Part shown: in pieces, positions 48,395 to 60,329 of the stretch
Layout of the letters: every line of letters begins with the position of its first letter
How positions within the stretch are numbered: the stretch's first letter is position 1
Assembly (NCBI RefSeq): GCF_000283155.1
Contig: NW_004454159.1
Location: 16,519,673-16,583,672, forward strand
Direction of reading: 5' to 3'
Length of the DNA stretch: 64,000 nucleotides
Source: Ceratotherium simum simum
Taxonomy: Eukaryota; Chordata; Mammalia; Perissodactyla; Rhinocerotidae
The notes under the pieces: generated by a model
The model's input: the letters and a program-made list of their open reading frames with translations, nothing else
Told to the model about the DNA's origin: nothing
The model's database searches: none
Translations under genes and position numbers: made by a program

Positions 48395-50442
48395 CTACAC
48401 AGGATCAGGATCATCAATATCACTGTCTTCTGCCTCCACATCTTGTCCCACTGGAAGGTCTTCAGGGCCAATAACACCCATGGAGTTGTCATCTCCTATG
48501 ATAACAATGCTTTCTTCTGGAATATCTCCTGAAGGACCTGCCTGAGGCTCTTCTTGAGGAAGTGTCACTCTTTTCAGAAGTATGTCCACGTGGTTTGCTT
48601 TGTTTGTTTCTTTTTTTCCCCCCCCCCAAAGCCCCAGTAGATAGTTGTATGTCATAGCTGCACATCCTTCTAGTTGCTGTATGTGGGACTCGGCCTCAGG
48701 ATGGACGGAGAAGTGGTGCCTCGATGCGCACCCGGGATCTGAACCCGGGCCACCAGCATTGTAGCGCGCGCACTTAACCACCAAGCCACAGGGCCGGCCC
48801 TGCTTTGTTTGTTTCTTTTTTTTTTTTTTTTATCATAGATTTGCTTGTAAGCAAATAATATACCATGAACATTCCTCTCTATTAATGAAAACCTTTCAGT
48901 GTTGGAGTCCATGTTTTCAAACTTTTCAAGGAGCTTGTTGGGTGTGCAAAAGCTTCTGCTAAACTCTTCACTGTGAGTTTTCTTGGAGGTTCTTTTTCTT
49001 CTCTTGCCGTTTCCTTTTCTCTTGCCTCTTCTTCAGCTAAGTCTTCCTATGCCAATCCCAACAACTCCTTATTAGTCAATTCCTCAGGAACCACCTCCAG
49101 AAGCTCCCCAATGTCACGCTCACCCACACCCAGGTTAAAGTTGTTGGCCTTCTCAACCACAGCCTTGTTGATTATTTCAACCTCCACATCCTTGGCAAAA
49201 CCTTTGAAGTCATGGACCAACGTCTTGAGTGTCTTCTTCCAGTTGCCATTCATACACTCCTTGGTGACATCACCCCACAGCCCAAGCAAGGCTCTTGATG
49301 CAGTCATTGATGTTGTAATCCTTCCTGACTTGCATTAGTGTCTTTTCAGTGTCTTCCTCAGTTGCAGCAATAACCTGGGCAAAGGTCCTCCTCAGGTAGT
49401 AGGCCTTCAAAGCTGCTGTACCTCCTTGATCCATTGGTTGGATCAAAAAGGTGGTATTTGGAGGGGCAAACACCGCTTTGATTTTGGGATAAAGACCACC
49501 ACTGAAAGGAAGATGTCCAGGAGCATTATCAACAATAAGCAAAATCTTGAAAGGTATGTTATTCTCCAACAGTACTTCATTTCTCTGGCATAGCAATTCA
49601 GGAAGGTATCTTGGAAGAGGAGCCGAATCATCCACGACACCTATTGCTCCTGTAGTACACTGGCAGCATGTGCTTATTGACAAGCTTGAAGGCCCTGGAG
49701 TTCTCCCTGTGCAAGATCACAAAGAGTTTCAATTTGTAGCCTGCAACATTGCCCCCAAGCAAGACTGTTATCCTGTGCTTAAAAGCCTTGAAACCTGGAA
49801 TTAACTGGACCTCCTTATGGATGAAAGCCCTTTCAGGCATCATCCATTTCCAGAATAGGGAGGTTTCATCCATATTGAATTTTGGCCCTGGCAAGCAATT
49901 TTTCTCCAGAATCAGTTATCTAGAGTTTCCAAAAATCCTTTGGCAGCCTTCACATTAGCATTTGTAGACTCACCACTCACTTTCACATTTTGTAATAAAT
50001 GATTTCTTGAATCTTTAAACTACGCAGAGCTAGAAATAAATTCAACATTGTAGGCAAGTCCAGCCTTTTCTTTCAATACCACAAAGAAACTTACTGCTTT
50101 GGCCATGATTGTCATGGTGCTGAGAGGGATACGCTTCTGTGTCTGGTCTTCAGTCTAGGTCATTAGAAGTTTCTCCATGTCTGATATAGGTCCTTCTCAA
50201 ATTTTTGTTAATCTCCTTGCCTTCAGTGAAGCAGATCCTTTACCAGCTTCCCTCACTTTGTTCTTGTTCTTCAAGATCATAGCTATGGTAGAATGGGACA
50301 TGCCTGATCGGTGAGCAATAACCATCACTGATTTTACACTTTCACAGTCCTTAGTCACTTTTAATTTAGTTTCCAGGTCAGTCACTCGATGTCGCCCCTT
50401 ACTGGCAACATCAGCAGTGGATTTTGTATGCTTAGGGGCCAT
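48395..50442 (-). pseudogene. Tigger2 transposase pseudogene
   Basis: The start codon at 50442 opens 'MAPKHTKSTADVASKGRHRV', followed by a helix-turn-helix of the CENP-B/pogo type ('HRSGMSHSTIAMILKNKNKV'). The DDE/D catalytic domain is split by frameshifts. The first acidic residue is in 'NMDETSLFWK' (codon 49868-49870). The second is in 'LLIVDNAPGH' (49528-49530). The third is in 'QPMDQG' (49429-49431). The acidic C-terminal tail ends in 'DSDIDDPDPV' at 48398. An ERE is inserted in the C-terminal coding part at 48618-48800. The protein would bind the transposon ends and cut and paste the element, but the frame breaks make it inactive. The start lies only about 170 bp from the Tigger1 insertion. 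Confidence 0.9.
48618..48800 (-). repeat. ERE-type SINE in the Tigger2 transposase
   Basis: A short copy in reverse orientation. It begins with a run of ten C (48618-48627 region, a G10 run in the SINE sense), then 'gccccagtagatagttgtat', and ends with the head complement 'ccaagccacagggccggccc'. A direct repeat beginning tgctttgtttgtttc occurs at 48596 and 48801. The frames at 48395-48784 and 48670-48912 read through it. Confidence 0.95.
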
Positions 50443-50612
50443 GATGAACAAAACATGATATTAAATCAAGAAGAAGAGGAAATGATGCAATCAAGAGACG
50501 TGGTAAATATGAGATATATGAGGCTGCTGCCAGTGTAACATGGCATACTGTTTCATAGTAAAATTTGTTTATGAAGTGGGAAGAGTACACTTTAAAATAA
50601 TGATAAAAAGTA

Positions 50613-52982
50613 TAGGCATATCTCATTTTATTGCACTATACTTTGTTGAGTTTTTTACAAATTGAAGGTTTGTGGCAACCCTGTGTCAAGCAAGTCTATT
50701 GGCACCATTTTTCCAACAGCATTTTCTCACTTCATGTTTGTGTCACATTTTGGTGATTCTTGCAATATTTCAAACTTTTTCATTATTTTACTTGTTATAG
50801 TGATCTGATCAGTGATCTTTGATGCTACAATTGTAATTGTTTTAGGGTGCCACAAACTGTGCCCATATAAGATGGCAACCTTAATCGATAAATGTTGTGT
50901 GTGTTGTGACTGCTCCACCAACCAGCCATTTCCCACCTCTCTCCCTCTCCTCAGCCCTATTCCATGATGCACAATATTGAAATTAGGCCAGTTAATAACC
51001 CTATAAAGCCCTCTAAGTGTTCAAGTGAAAGGAAGAATTGCATGTCTCTCACTTTAAATCAAAAGCTAGAAATGATTAAGCTTAGTGAGGAAGGCATGTT
51101 AAAAGTGAAGATAGGCCCAAAACAGTTGGCCAAGTTGTGAGTGCAAAGGAAAAGTTCTTGAAGGAAATTAAAAGTGCTACTCCAGTGAACACACAAATGA
51201 TAAGAAAGCAAAACAGCCTTATTGCTGGTATAGAGAAAGTTTTAGTGGTCTGGATAGATCAAACCAGCCACAACATTCCCTTAAGCCAAAGCCTAATCCA
51301 GAGCAAGGCCTTAACTCTCTTCAATTCTGTGAAGCCTGAGAGAGGTGAGGAGGCTGCAGAAGAAAAGTTTGAAGCTAGCAGAGGTTGGTTTATGAGGTTT
51401 AAGGAAAGAAGCCATCTCCATAACATAAAAGTACAAGATGAAGCATCAAGTGCTGATGTAGAAGCTGCAGCAAGTTATCCAGAAGATCTAGCTAAGATAA
51501 TTAGTGAAGGTGGCTACACTAAACAACAGATTTTTCAATTTAGACAAAGCAGCCTTCTATTGGAAGAAGATGCCATCTAGGACTTTCATAGCTAGAGAGG
51601 AGAATTCAATGCCTGACTTAAAACTTCAAAGGACAGGCTGACTCTCTTGTTAGGGGCTAATGCAGCTGGTGACTTTAAGGTGAAGTCCATGCTTGTTTAC
51701 CATTTTGAAAATCCTAGGGCCCCTAAGAATGATGCTAAATCTACTCTGCCTCTGCTCTATAAATGGAACAACAAAGCCTGGATGACAGCACATCTGTTTA
51801 CAACATGGTTTACTGAATATTTTAAGCCCACTACTGAGACCTACTGCTCAGAAAAAAAGATTCGTTTCAAAATATTACTGCTCATTGACAATGCACCTAT
51901 TCACTTAAGAGCTCTGATGGAGATATATAACGAGATGAGTGTTGTTTTCCTACCCACTAAGGCAACATCCATTCTGCACCCATGGATCAAGGAGTAATTT
52001 TGACTTTCAAGTCTTATTTAAGAAATACATTTAAGAAATACATTTCATAAGGCTACAGTTTCCATAGATAGTGATTCCTCTGATGGATCTGGGCAAAGTC
52101 AATTGAAAACCTCCTGGAAAGAATTCACCATTCTAGATGCCATTAAGAATATTCATGATTCATGGGAAGAGGTCAAAATATCAACATGAACAGGAGTTTG
52201 GAAGAAGTTGATTCCAATACTCATGGATGACTTTGAGGGGTTCAAGACTTCATTGGAGGAAGTAACTGCAGATGGGGTGGAAACAGCAAGAGAACCAGAA
52301 TTAGAAGTAATGCCTCCAGATGTGACTGAATTGCTGCAAGCTCATGATAAAACTTTAACAGATGAGGAGTTGCTTCTTATGGATGAGCAAAGAAAGTGGT
52401 TTCCTGAGATGGAAACTACTCCCGGTAAAGATGCTGTGAGGGTTGTTGAAATGACAAAAAAGGATTAGAATATTACACAAACTTAGTTGACGAAGCAGTG
52501 GCAGGGTTTGAGAGGATTGGCTCCTATTTTGAAAGCAGTTCTACTGTGGATAAAACACTATCAAACAGCATTGCACCCTGCAGAGAAATCATTCCTGAAA
52601 GGAAGAGTCAATTGATGCAGCATATTTCATTCTCATCTTGTTTTAAGAAATTGCCACAGCCACCCCAACCTTCAGCAACCACCCCCATCCTGATCAGTCA
52701 GCAGCCATCAACACTGAGGCAAGACCCTCCACCAGCAAAAAGATTAAGATTCGCTGAAGGCTCAATGATTGTTAGCATTTTCTAGCCATAAAGTATTTAG
52801 CTTAGGTATGTACCTTTTTTTACACATGATACTATTGCACACTTAATAGACTATGGTATAGTGTAAACATAACTTTCACATGCACTTGGAAACCAAAAAA
52901 CGCATGTGACTTGTTTTATTGCAATATTCATTTTACTGCGGTGGTCTGGAACCGAACCTGCAATATCTCCAAGGTATGCCTG
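50613..52982 (+). mobile_element. Tigger1 DNA transposon, nearly full length, nested in Tigger2
   Basis: The left end 'taggcatatctcattttatt' and the right end 'aatatctccaaggtatgcct' are the inverted termini of Tigger1, and the length of about 2.37 kb is close to the full autonomous element. The left junction has a TA at 50611-50612. The right junction reads tg, consistent with an eroded TA. The Tigger2 sequence 'tgataaaaagta' on the left continues as 'tatagtaaatatataaacca' on the right, which proves nesting. Confidence 0.9.
51042..52785 (+). pseudogene. Tigger1 transposase pseudogene
   Basis: The frame opens at 51042 with '[19 protein letters not shown]', the CENP-B-type N-terminal DNA-binding region, and '[16 protein letters not shown]' follows in the second helix-turn-helix. 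The catalytic triad is spread over different frames. '[10 protein letters not shown]' has its Asp at 51543-51545, out of frame with the upstream part. 'LLIDNAPIH' lies in the frame 51647-51997. 'MDQGV' has its Asp at 51985-51987 and is again out of frame. The C-terminal acidic part is in 52208-52468, and the protein ends 'SIF' with a stop at 52783-52785. At least four frame breaks separate these parts. It was a cut-and-paste transposase and is now inactive. Confidence 0.9.
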
Positions 52983-53265
52983 TGTTGTATAGTAAATATA
53001 TAAACCAGTAACATAATCATTTATTATCAAGTATTATGTACTGTACATAATTGTTTGTGCTATACTTTTATACGACTGGCAGCTCAGTAGGTTTGTTTAC
53101 ACCAGCATTACCACAAATATGTGAGTGCTGTATTGCACTACAACATTACGATGGCTATGACATTACTATGTGATAGGAATTTTTTAGCTCCATTATAATC
53201 TTATGGAACAACCCTGTATATGCTGTCTTTTGTTGACTGAAACGTTGTTATGTGGCACGTGACTA

Positions 53266-54145
53266 TATTAGATAAGACACAGAACATAAAAAACCTAGAA
53301 GCCTGTCATCTCCACAAATAAATGGCTGAAAATGTGGCCTCCTCCCCCTGTGCTGCACCCACACTCCAAGCCCAGGTTCACCTACGTCTCTATGCTTATT
53401 TATTTGGTTTTAATTTTGCCTTCTTTTACACCTCTAAATAATGATAATAAAACAGGACAGTAATAAGGGTGAACAGGTGATCAGGGAAGTAGAAGACACT
53501 GAAGTGTAACGGGGCAGAGAGTTTGTGTAGCTAGCAAACCTAGGGTGTGCCTTTTAGAGTGATGAACAAAATGACATCATTCTTGAGATCTTGGTCATGG
53601 GAACATATCCATGTTCATCACTCTTCTGTCACTTTTAACTTCACAGTAGATGGATGTGACGTTAACTTGTCATCTCAAGTTAAAAATCTAAGTGCTTTCG
53701 TCAAAATCATGAATTTTAAATATGCTTATATTTATTTCAAGAATTATTTTAAAAAAAACTGACGTACTCTTGGCTGACTGGCAAAGGCATTCATTGTCTC
53801 ACCCACAAAGTACAAAAAGTTTAAGACCTATCTTATCCTCTACATCATGTGTCCAGTTTAGCAAGGAATTTCAGATGTACAAAATTAGTTCTTTAGAACT
53901 AGCTGTACAGGACAGGAAACTTGGATGGAAACAAGATGAGAAGTCTGTTGGGTGGAAGAAGACAAGATAAATGTGGTACTCTCCTTTTCCACCTCCCCAA
54001 GCTGGAGATGGCTGCAAAGAGAGGGGCACAAATTTAATTCAAATGCAGGCTCCTTGTAGCTTTGGGTAGCATTACAGATGGAATTAATAGCATCTCTCTC
54101 ATTGTTTCCATGGAAATTTGTACCTCTATAGAGTCCTTCTGTTTT
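53266..54145. other. Intergenic DNA without recognised features
   Basis: Unique-looking sequence flanking Tigger2. The frames at 53547-53762 and 53722-53970 are unsupported. Confidence 0.5.
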
Positions 54146-54292
54146 ACCTCATAGTTAGTTCTTCTTATTTCTTCTACTAACCTATAATCAGCTTGAGCTC
54201 AAGGGTAGTATTTAATTTATCTCTGTAACTCTTACAGTCAACACAGTGCTTTGCACACAGAAGACAGTAATAAGTGTTCATTGAATAAAAAT
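54146..54292 (+). repeat. L2 LINE 3' end
   Basis: The blocks 'cttgagctcaagggtagtat', 'ttatctctgtaactcttaca', 'cacagtgctttgcacacaga' and 'taagtgttcattgaataa' form an L2 3' end. Confidence 0.7.
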
Positions 54293-55247
54293 GGTTAGTT
54301 ATATGCCCCTGACCTAAGGAGTCCTCTAGTCATCAAATGTTCCCATATTGTTTTTCAAAAGGTTGATGCTTGTTTTCTGCAGAATAGACAAAATGCTAAC
54401 TGTTTTACTGTAAAAAATTTCAGCACTTTACCTAGGTATCATAAGACACCAAACAATATATAGCACACAAATGTTAAAAAACGACATGAAATATGCAAGA
54501 CTCTCCTGGCCTAAGAACATAGGTTGTGTAGGCCATTCTAAAAGCATATTGATCACTAGTAATATTCTAAAGGTATTCTTGTCAAACATGTGCTCATAAC
54601 TCATTCTAATTTTACGACTTTCACATAAGAACAGACTACAAAAGGTACATAGCCAAGTTCTATGTTTAAGCACACTTACTTAACTGAAGGCAACTTTAAA
54701 ATATACCTATTAGAAATTAAATTATGTATGCTTTGACTCTACATAAACAAATTTCAGGCACTGGAATGAACTGCTTATGTAAGGGCACATATTCTCTTGA
54801 CAAGTTGGAACAGGTCTTCCTACTTTACCCAACATCAGGAGAATGTTTAACAGACAATCCAAAGTTCCTAGCTTTTAAAGGGTAATGAGAGACTAAGTTT
54901 TTAAAGGAAAACACTTTCCTCTTAAAATAATTTTTGTAGGAGATTGATTTTCAATTTCCATCCTCACCTTGCCAATTTCTGGCCCTGTCTTGTCATTAAC
55001 AAATGAAGAACAATTTAAATGGTTTTGGTAAATGTAACCTACCTGGAAAACAGGTGATTTTATAAATTAGCTAAACAGAATCTTTTGGAGGGGAGGGAGG
55101 CAATGTGAGGAAGCAGTGGTGGTAATCTGTTTTCAAAAATCAGTAACAACTTTCTACCCATGTTGGCTCTTATCAACTCAAAGTGGAGAATCGGAAGACA
55201 TTTTTGTTATGAATACCTGGCATAAAGATAAAAGTTTTTTTAAATTA
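54293..55247. other. Intergenic DNA without recognised features
   Basis: No gene or repeat recognised. The minus-strand frame 54428-54673 is unsupported. Confidence 0.5.
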
Positions 55248-58200
55248 AAAAGAGGTGACATCAGTGTCATGGCAGAGTGAGTTGTTTCCTTTGTCTCTCC
55301 CTCCTAAGTTACAATCAGTAGGACATACATTGACCAACAAAGGACTCCCTGTACAACATACCAGAATGCCTGAGAGATCCAAACGTCTATACATCTGAAG
55401 GTGGGTGGACTGGACTTCTGGGAGGCAGTGGAAGTAGGGAAGCAACCCCTTCCCCCAGCAGTGAGCGATCCAAAATGCAGATACTCCCTGGCAGTGGCAG
55501 TGGTGCCCTGAGGCGAGGTTTCAAAAAGCACACTGGAGCCAGAGACCAGAGGCTGCAGGGGCAGCAATGGCAATCATGGATCAACTCCTACCACTCCCCC
55601 AGCAGTGGCAGGTGGCACCTGAGATCTGAGGCTTCAGGAGACACATTACTACCTGCGACCCAGCCCCCAGAAGAGGCACCCCCAACACTGGCGCTACCAG
55701 TATTAGGGACTGCATACAAGACCCTGGGCCACTGGCAGTGGCAGCAACACTCATGAACCCAACGCCCCTGGAAGTGGTGCTGCCAGCACTCCCAGATAAC
55801 CCAGGAGCAGCAGCACAGGTGGTACATGTGGCAGCAGCACCAAAGCCCATGGAGAGCCAGAGGGGGAACATGAGACCCAGGTGACCCCAGAAGCAGCAGA
55901 GGTGCTTGCAGCCTTGTGACCCTGGTAGTGACACCCACAACTACAGTGACAGCATAAGCTAACCTGGGGAAAGAACTGGATACACAAGTAAATGAAGCTA
56001 ATACAACTCCTACTTATCTCAGTGCAAAAAGACTTTCTCCAAGGCACATTATATTAAAACTGTCAAAAGTCAATGATGAAGATAGAATATTAAGGGTAGA
56101 CAGACAGAAAATATAACTTACAAAGGAACCTCCATTAGGCTATCAGTGGATTTATCAGCAGAAACTCTACAGGCTAGGAGAGAGGAGAATGATATATTCA
56201 AAATATTGAAAGACAAAAACTATCAGCCAAAGATACTCTATCCAGTAAAGTTATCCTTCAGATATGAAGGAGAAATAAAGGCTTTCCCAGACAAACAAAA
56301 GCTGAAGGACTTCATCACCACTAGATCTGCCAACAGGAAATGTTGAAAGGAGCTCTCCTACCTGAAACAAAAAGGCAAAGTTTACAAAGCTTTGAGCAAG
56401 ATGATAAATAGAATGAGAAAATTGCAAGTCTATATTAGAACAGGTTAGTAAACAATTATAACATAAAAGCTAAATGGAAAGCAAGCATCAACAATAATCA
56501 TAACCACTCCAATTTGGTAACAAATTCACAATACAAAAAGGAATACTTGGTGATGACAACAAAATCAAAGAAGGGGAAAAGGAAAAGGACAGAATCTGCA
56601 TAGGATAATGGAGATAAGATGCTATCATCAGAAAAAGGACTATCCATGAGGTCTTTTATACAAACCTCATGGTAACCACAAAACAAAAACTCAGGGCAGA
56701 GTCACAAAACATAAATAAAGAGGAAACAGAAAAACAACACAGAAAACCACCAAACTTGAACTGGCAGTCAGAAACTCAAGGAAAAAGAAACAATGGAAAT
56801 ATAAAACAACCAGAAAACAAAAGACAAAATGGCAATATTAAGCCCTCATATATCAATAATCACTCTAAATGTAAATGGATTGAATTCTCCAATCAAGAGA
56901 CATGGAGTGGCTGGATAGATTGAAAAACAAGACCCAACAATATGCTGCCTCCATCTCAGCTCTAAAGACAAACATAGGCTCAGAGTGAAGGGATCAAAGA
57001 TGATACTCTAAGCAAATGGCAAGGGAAAGAAAGCAGGTGTAGCTATACTTATCAGAAAAAACAGACTTCAAGCAAAAAAGATAACAAGAGACAAAGATGG
57101 ATATTATATATTGATAAAAGGGACATTCCATCAACAAGACATAATTTGTATTAATATATGTGCACCTAACATAGGAGCACCAAAGTATATAAAGCAATAT
57201 TAACATATCTAAAGGGAGAAATTGACAGCAACACAATAATAGTAGGGCACTTAACACCCCACTTACATCAATGGATAGATCATCCAGACAGAAAGTCAAC
57301 AAGGATGCAGCAGCCTTAAATGAAACACTAGACCAGATGGACTTAATAGATATATATAGAACATTCCAAAAGCCCCAGAACACATATTCTTCTCAAGTGC
57401 ACATAGAACATTCTCAAAGATAGACCACATATTGGGAAACAAAACAAGCTTCAATAAATTTAGGAAGACTGAAATCATATTAAGCATCTTTTATCACCAC
57501 AATGGTATAAAGCTAGAAATCAACTACAAGACAAAAGCTAGAAAAGTCACAAATATGTGGAGAGTAAAGAGCATGCTACTGAACAACCATTGGTTCAATG
57601 GAGAAATAAAAAAAAAAGACTAGAGACAAATGAAAATGAAAACACAACATACCAAAACTTATATGATGCAGCAAAAGTGGTACCGAGAGGGAAGTATATA
57701 ATAATATAGGCCTACCTTAAGAAACAAGAAAATCTCAAATAAACTAACACATTATCTAAAAGAATTAGGAAAAGAAGACCAAAACCCAAAGTCAGTAGAA
57801 GGAAGGAAATAATAAAAATCAGAGTGAAAATAGATGAAATAGACACTAAAAGACAATAGAAAGGATCAATGATATTAAGAGCTGGTTCTTTGAAAAGATA
57901 AGCAAAATTGACAAACCCTTAGCTAGACTCATTAGGAAAGAAAGGGAAGACTCAAATAAATAAAGTCAGAGATGAAAAAGGAGAAATTACTTCAGATACC
58001 ATATTAATATGAAGGATTATAAGAGAATACTGTGAAAAGCTATGTGCCAACTAAGTGGATAACCTAGAAGAAATGGATAAATTCTTAGATTCATACGACC
58101 TCCCAAAACTGAATCAAGAAGAAATAGAGAATCTGAATAGACCAATCACAAGGCAATAGATTGAAACAGTAATCAAAAACCTCCCCAATTACAAAAGCCC

Positions 58201-59068
58201 AGGACCAGATAGCTTCTATGGTGAATTCTACCGAACATTCCAAGAAGATTTAATACCTACTCTTCTCAAACTCTTCCAAAAAATTGAAGAGGATGGGATG
58301 CTTATTAACCCATTTTACAAGGCCAACATTACCCTGATACCAAAACCAGACAAGGACAACACAAAAAAGGAAAATTACAGATCCATGTTGCTGATAAACA
58401 TGGATGCAAAAATCCTTAACAAAATATTAGCAAATTGAATTCAACAATACATTAAAAGGATTATACACCATGATCAAGTGGGATTTATTCCAGGGATGCA
58501 GGGATGGTTCAATATCTGCAAATCAATCAATGTGATACACCACATTAACAAAATGAACAATAAAAATCACAAGATCATCTCAATAGACACAGATAAAGCA
58601 TCTGACAAGATTCAATATCCATTTATGATAAAAACTCTTCATAAAATGTGTATGGAAGGAAAGTACCTCAACATAATAAAGGCATGTATGAGAAACCCAA
58701 AGCCAACATCACATTCAACAGTGAAAAACTGAAAGCTATCTCTCCAAGATCAGGAACAAGACAAAGATGCCCACTCTTGTTACTCTTATCCAACATAGTT
58801 TTGGAAGTCCTAGCCAGAGAAATTAGGCAAGAAAAAGAAATAAAAAGGATCCAAACTGGAAAGGAAGAAGTAAAACTGTCACTCTTTGCAGACAACATGA
58901 TTCTATACATAGAAAACCCTGAAGAATCCACAAAAAAAAACTATTAGAAATAATTAACAAATACAGTAAAGTTGCAGGATATAAAATCAACATACAAAAA
59001 TCATTGCATTTCTATACACTATCAACAAGCCGACAGAAAAAGAAATCAAGAATAAAATAAAATAAAAT
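55248..59068 (+). mobile_element. LINE-1 with 5' region and ORF2, truncated after the reverse transcriptase
   Basis: A GC-rich 5' region (55248-55975, with repeated 'gcagtggcag' units) is followed by a pre-ORF2 block (56000-56420) and then ORF2. Endonuclease sequence runs from about 56850 to 57610, and reverse-transcriptase sequence from about 58130 to 58930 ('[23 protein letters not shown]' at 58478). It stops near 59068 at a short AAAAT repeat, before the ORF2 C-terminus, and no 3' UTR is present. It is less decayed than the other L1s here. Confidence 0.85.
56850..58947 (+). pseudogene. L1 ORF2 pseudogene (endonuclease and reverse transcriptase)
   Basis: The frames are broken, but the order is clear. 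'GNKTSFNKFRKTEIILSIF' at 57432-57491 lies in the endonuclease end. The catalytic 'SDHN' site reads 'YHHN', with the Asp codon replaced by CAC at 57495-57497. '[17 protein letters not shown]' (58478 on) starts the reverse-transcriptase palm. The catalytic loop 'FADD' reads 'FADN', with AAC at 58894-58896. Both enzymatic centres have thus lost a key Asp, in addition to stops and frameshifts. The protein would nick and reverse-transcribe at the target site. Confidence 0.8.
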
Positions 59069-60329
59069 AAATGGGCAAGCACATCTCCAGGAGTAGTAGC
59101 ATAAAGAGCAGGGCCTCTTCAGGATCAGTGTCAGATGTGGTCTTATTTAAAGTTTACAGATGGCCATAGTGAACATCTCTGGACATTAAACCATCTAACT
59201 GATGAAGGGAATGCTCTAAAGCCTATAGGGACAGATAGAAACATTCCAGGTAAAGTCAAGTTAGTGTGTAGAGTAATACATTTAGAGGGAAGGGACTCCA
59301 ACTAGAGAGCCCATCAGTGATAACCCAGGATAGGGGGCTCATTTTCATAGTTCCTCACACCTGAACCCAACACAGGACAGTGGTGGTGAAAGTCATGAGG
59401 AAGACGTGTGGAAGGAAAAGGGACAAGAACTGTCAATTACAGAGCAGCTGGTCTGTGCCTTATACAATGCTTAAGAACTATTTTATAAGTGGTAACAGGA
59501 TTATAGTTTTTTTCTACCTAAAGGAGTGACTGTTGAAAAAATACAAAAGTTTTAAATATACATATATATGTTGGTGTACTCATGGGATATTAAGGGAATC
59601 AGTGTATTTTGGATCTTCAACTAATTTTCTGAGACTAATAGCAAGGACAATAACCAAGCCCTCCCACAAGAGTCCTTTGGTGTCTCTGCCAGAGACAGAG
59701 CCCAGACCTCGATGAAAATGATTCATCAGTTAATTCAAATCCTGGAAACATATAAAGGAACGTTAGAGATTGTACATCTTCTGTGGTTAATTGTTTGTAA
59801 AAGTTTAAAAAGGTAATAAAAAGGTTGATGTTTGTGATGCTAGTCCTTTATTTCTCCCTATACATATCTTGTATGTTTAAAAATGTAAGAAAAAAATTTC
59901 CCCTTAGAGTCACCTTACCTCTATCAACCAAATGAAATGAAAACACATCCCGCCTGTTTGAGAGAGCCCAGAGTATGCATCCTGCTGTTCCACGGTTATT
60001 TAATTATGCAATGATTCATCAACTTCTCATTTAGTCAGAGAATTATAAAATAGAAATCATAATGAAATCAACACTGAGGATAAGTTCTACCAAGGGGCAG
60101 GATTTAGAAAGTTATATTGCTGTTTCTCTTCTTTGCTGGCCCCTAAACCTAGCATTCTGGATGTCGGTCAGGAATCACTCACCAATGAGAATGATGAAGA
60201 ATTTTCAAGATGTGTTGATGGAACATTGGAATGTACTCAGTTTACCTCTGCCTGCTGGCATTTTTCTGTGTCTGCTTACGGTTTTTATGACAGAGAAGGT
60301 TATTTTAAAATCAAATGACAGTTTTAGAA
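59069..60329. other. Intergenic DNA without recognised repeats
   Basis: No dispersed repeat recognised. The 156-codon frame 60062-60532 is the longest in the window. Its last third is a MIR, and the remainder has no domain I recognise. Confidence 0.45.

Larger units (their letters stand above)
47425..53265 (-). mobile_element. Tigger2 (pogo/Tc1-mariner) DNA transposon, nearly full length, interrupted
   Basis: The left end 'agtcaggcatcacttaatga' and the right end 'tatgtggcacgtgacta' are the eroded inverted termini of Tigger2/MER2, each flanked by a TA dinucleotide (47423-47424 and 53266-53267), the expected target site. Sub-terminal MER2-like sequence lies at 47425-47690 and 48000-48400, and at 50443-50612 with 52983-53265. 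Three insertions split it: EREs at 47700-47979 and 48618-48800, and Tigger1 at 50613-52982. The transposase is on the minus strand and is dead. Without the insertions the element would be about 2.9-3.0 kb, a near-complete autonomous length. Confidence 0.9.

Noticed and set aside
49547..49958. Plus-strand frames opposite the Tigger2 transposase
   Set aside because: Antisense shadows of the transposase coding sequence on the minus strand.
55581..56047. Cys/His/Trp-rich and Leu-rich minus-strand frames
   Set aside because: Several overlapping frames are open because of GC-rich repetitive L1 5' sequence. There is no single preferred frame.
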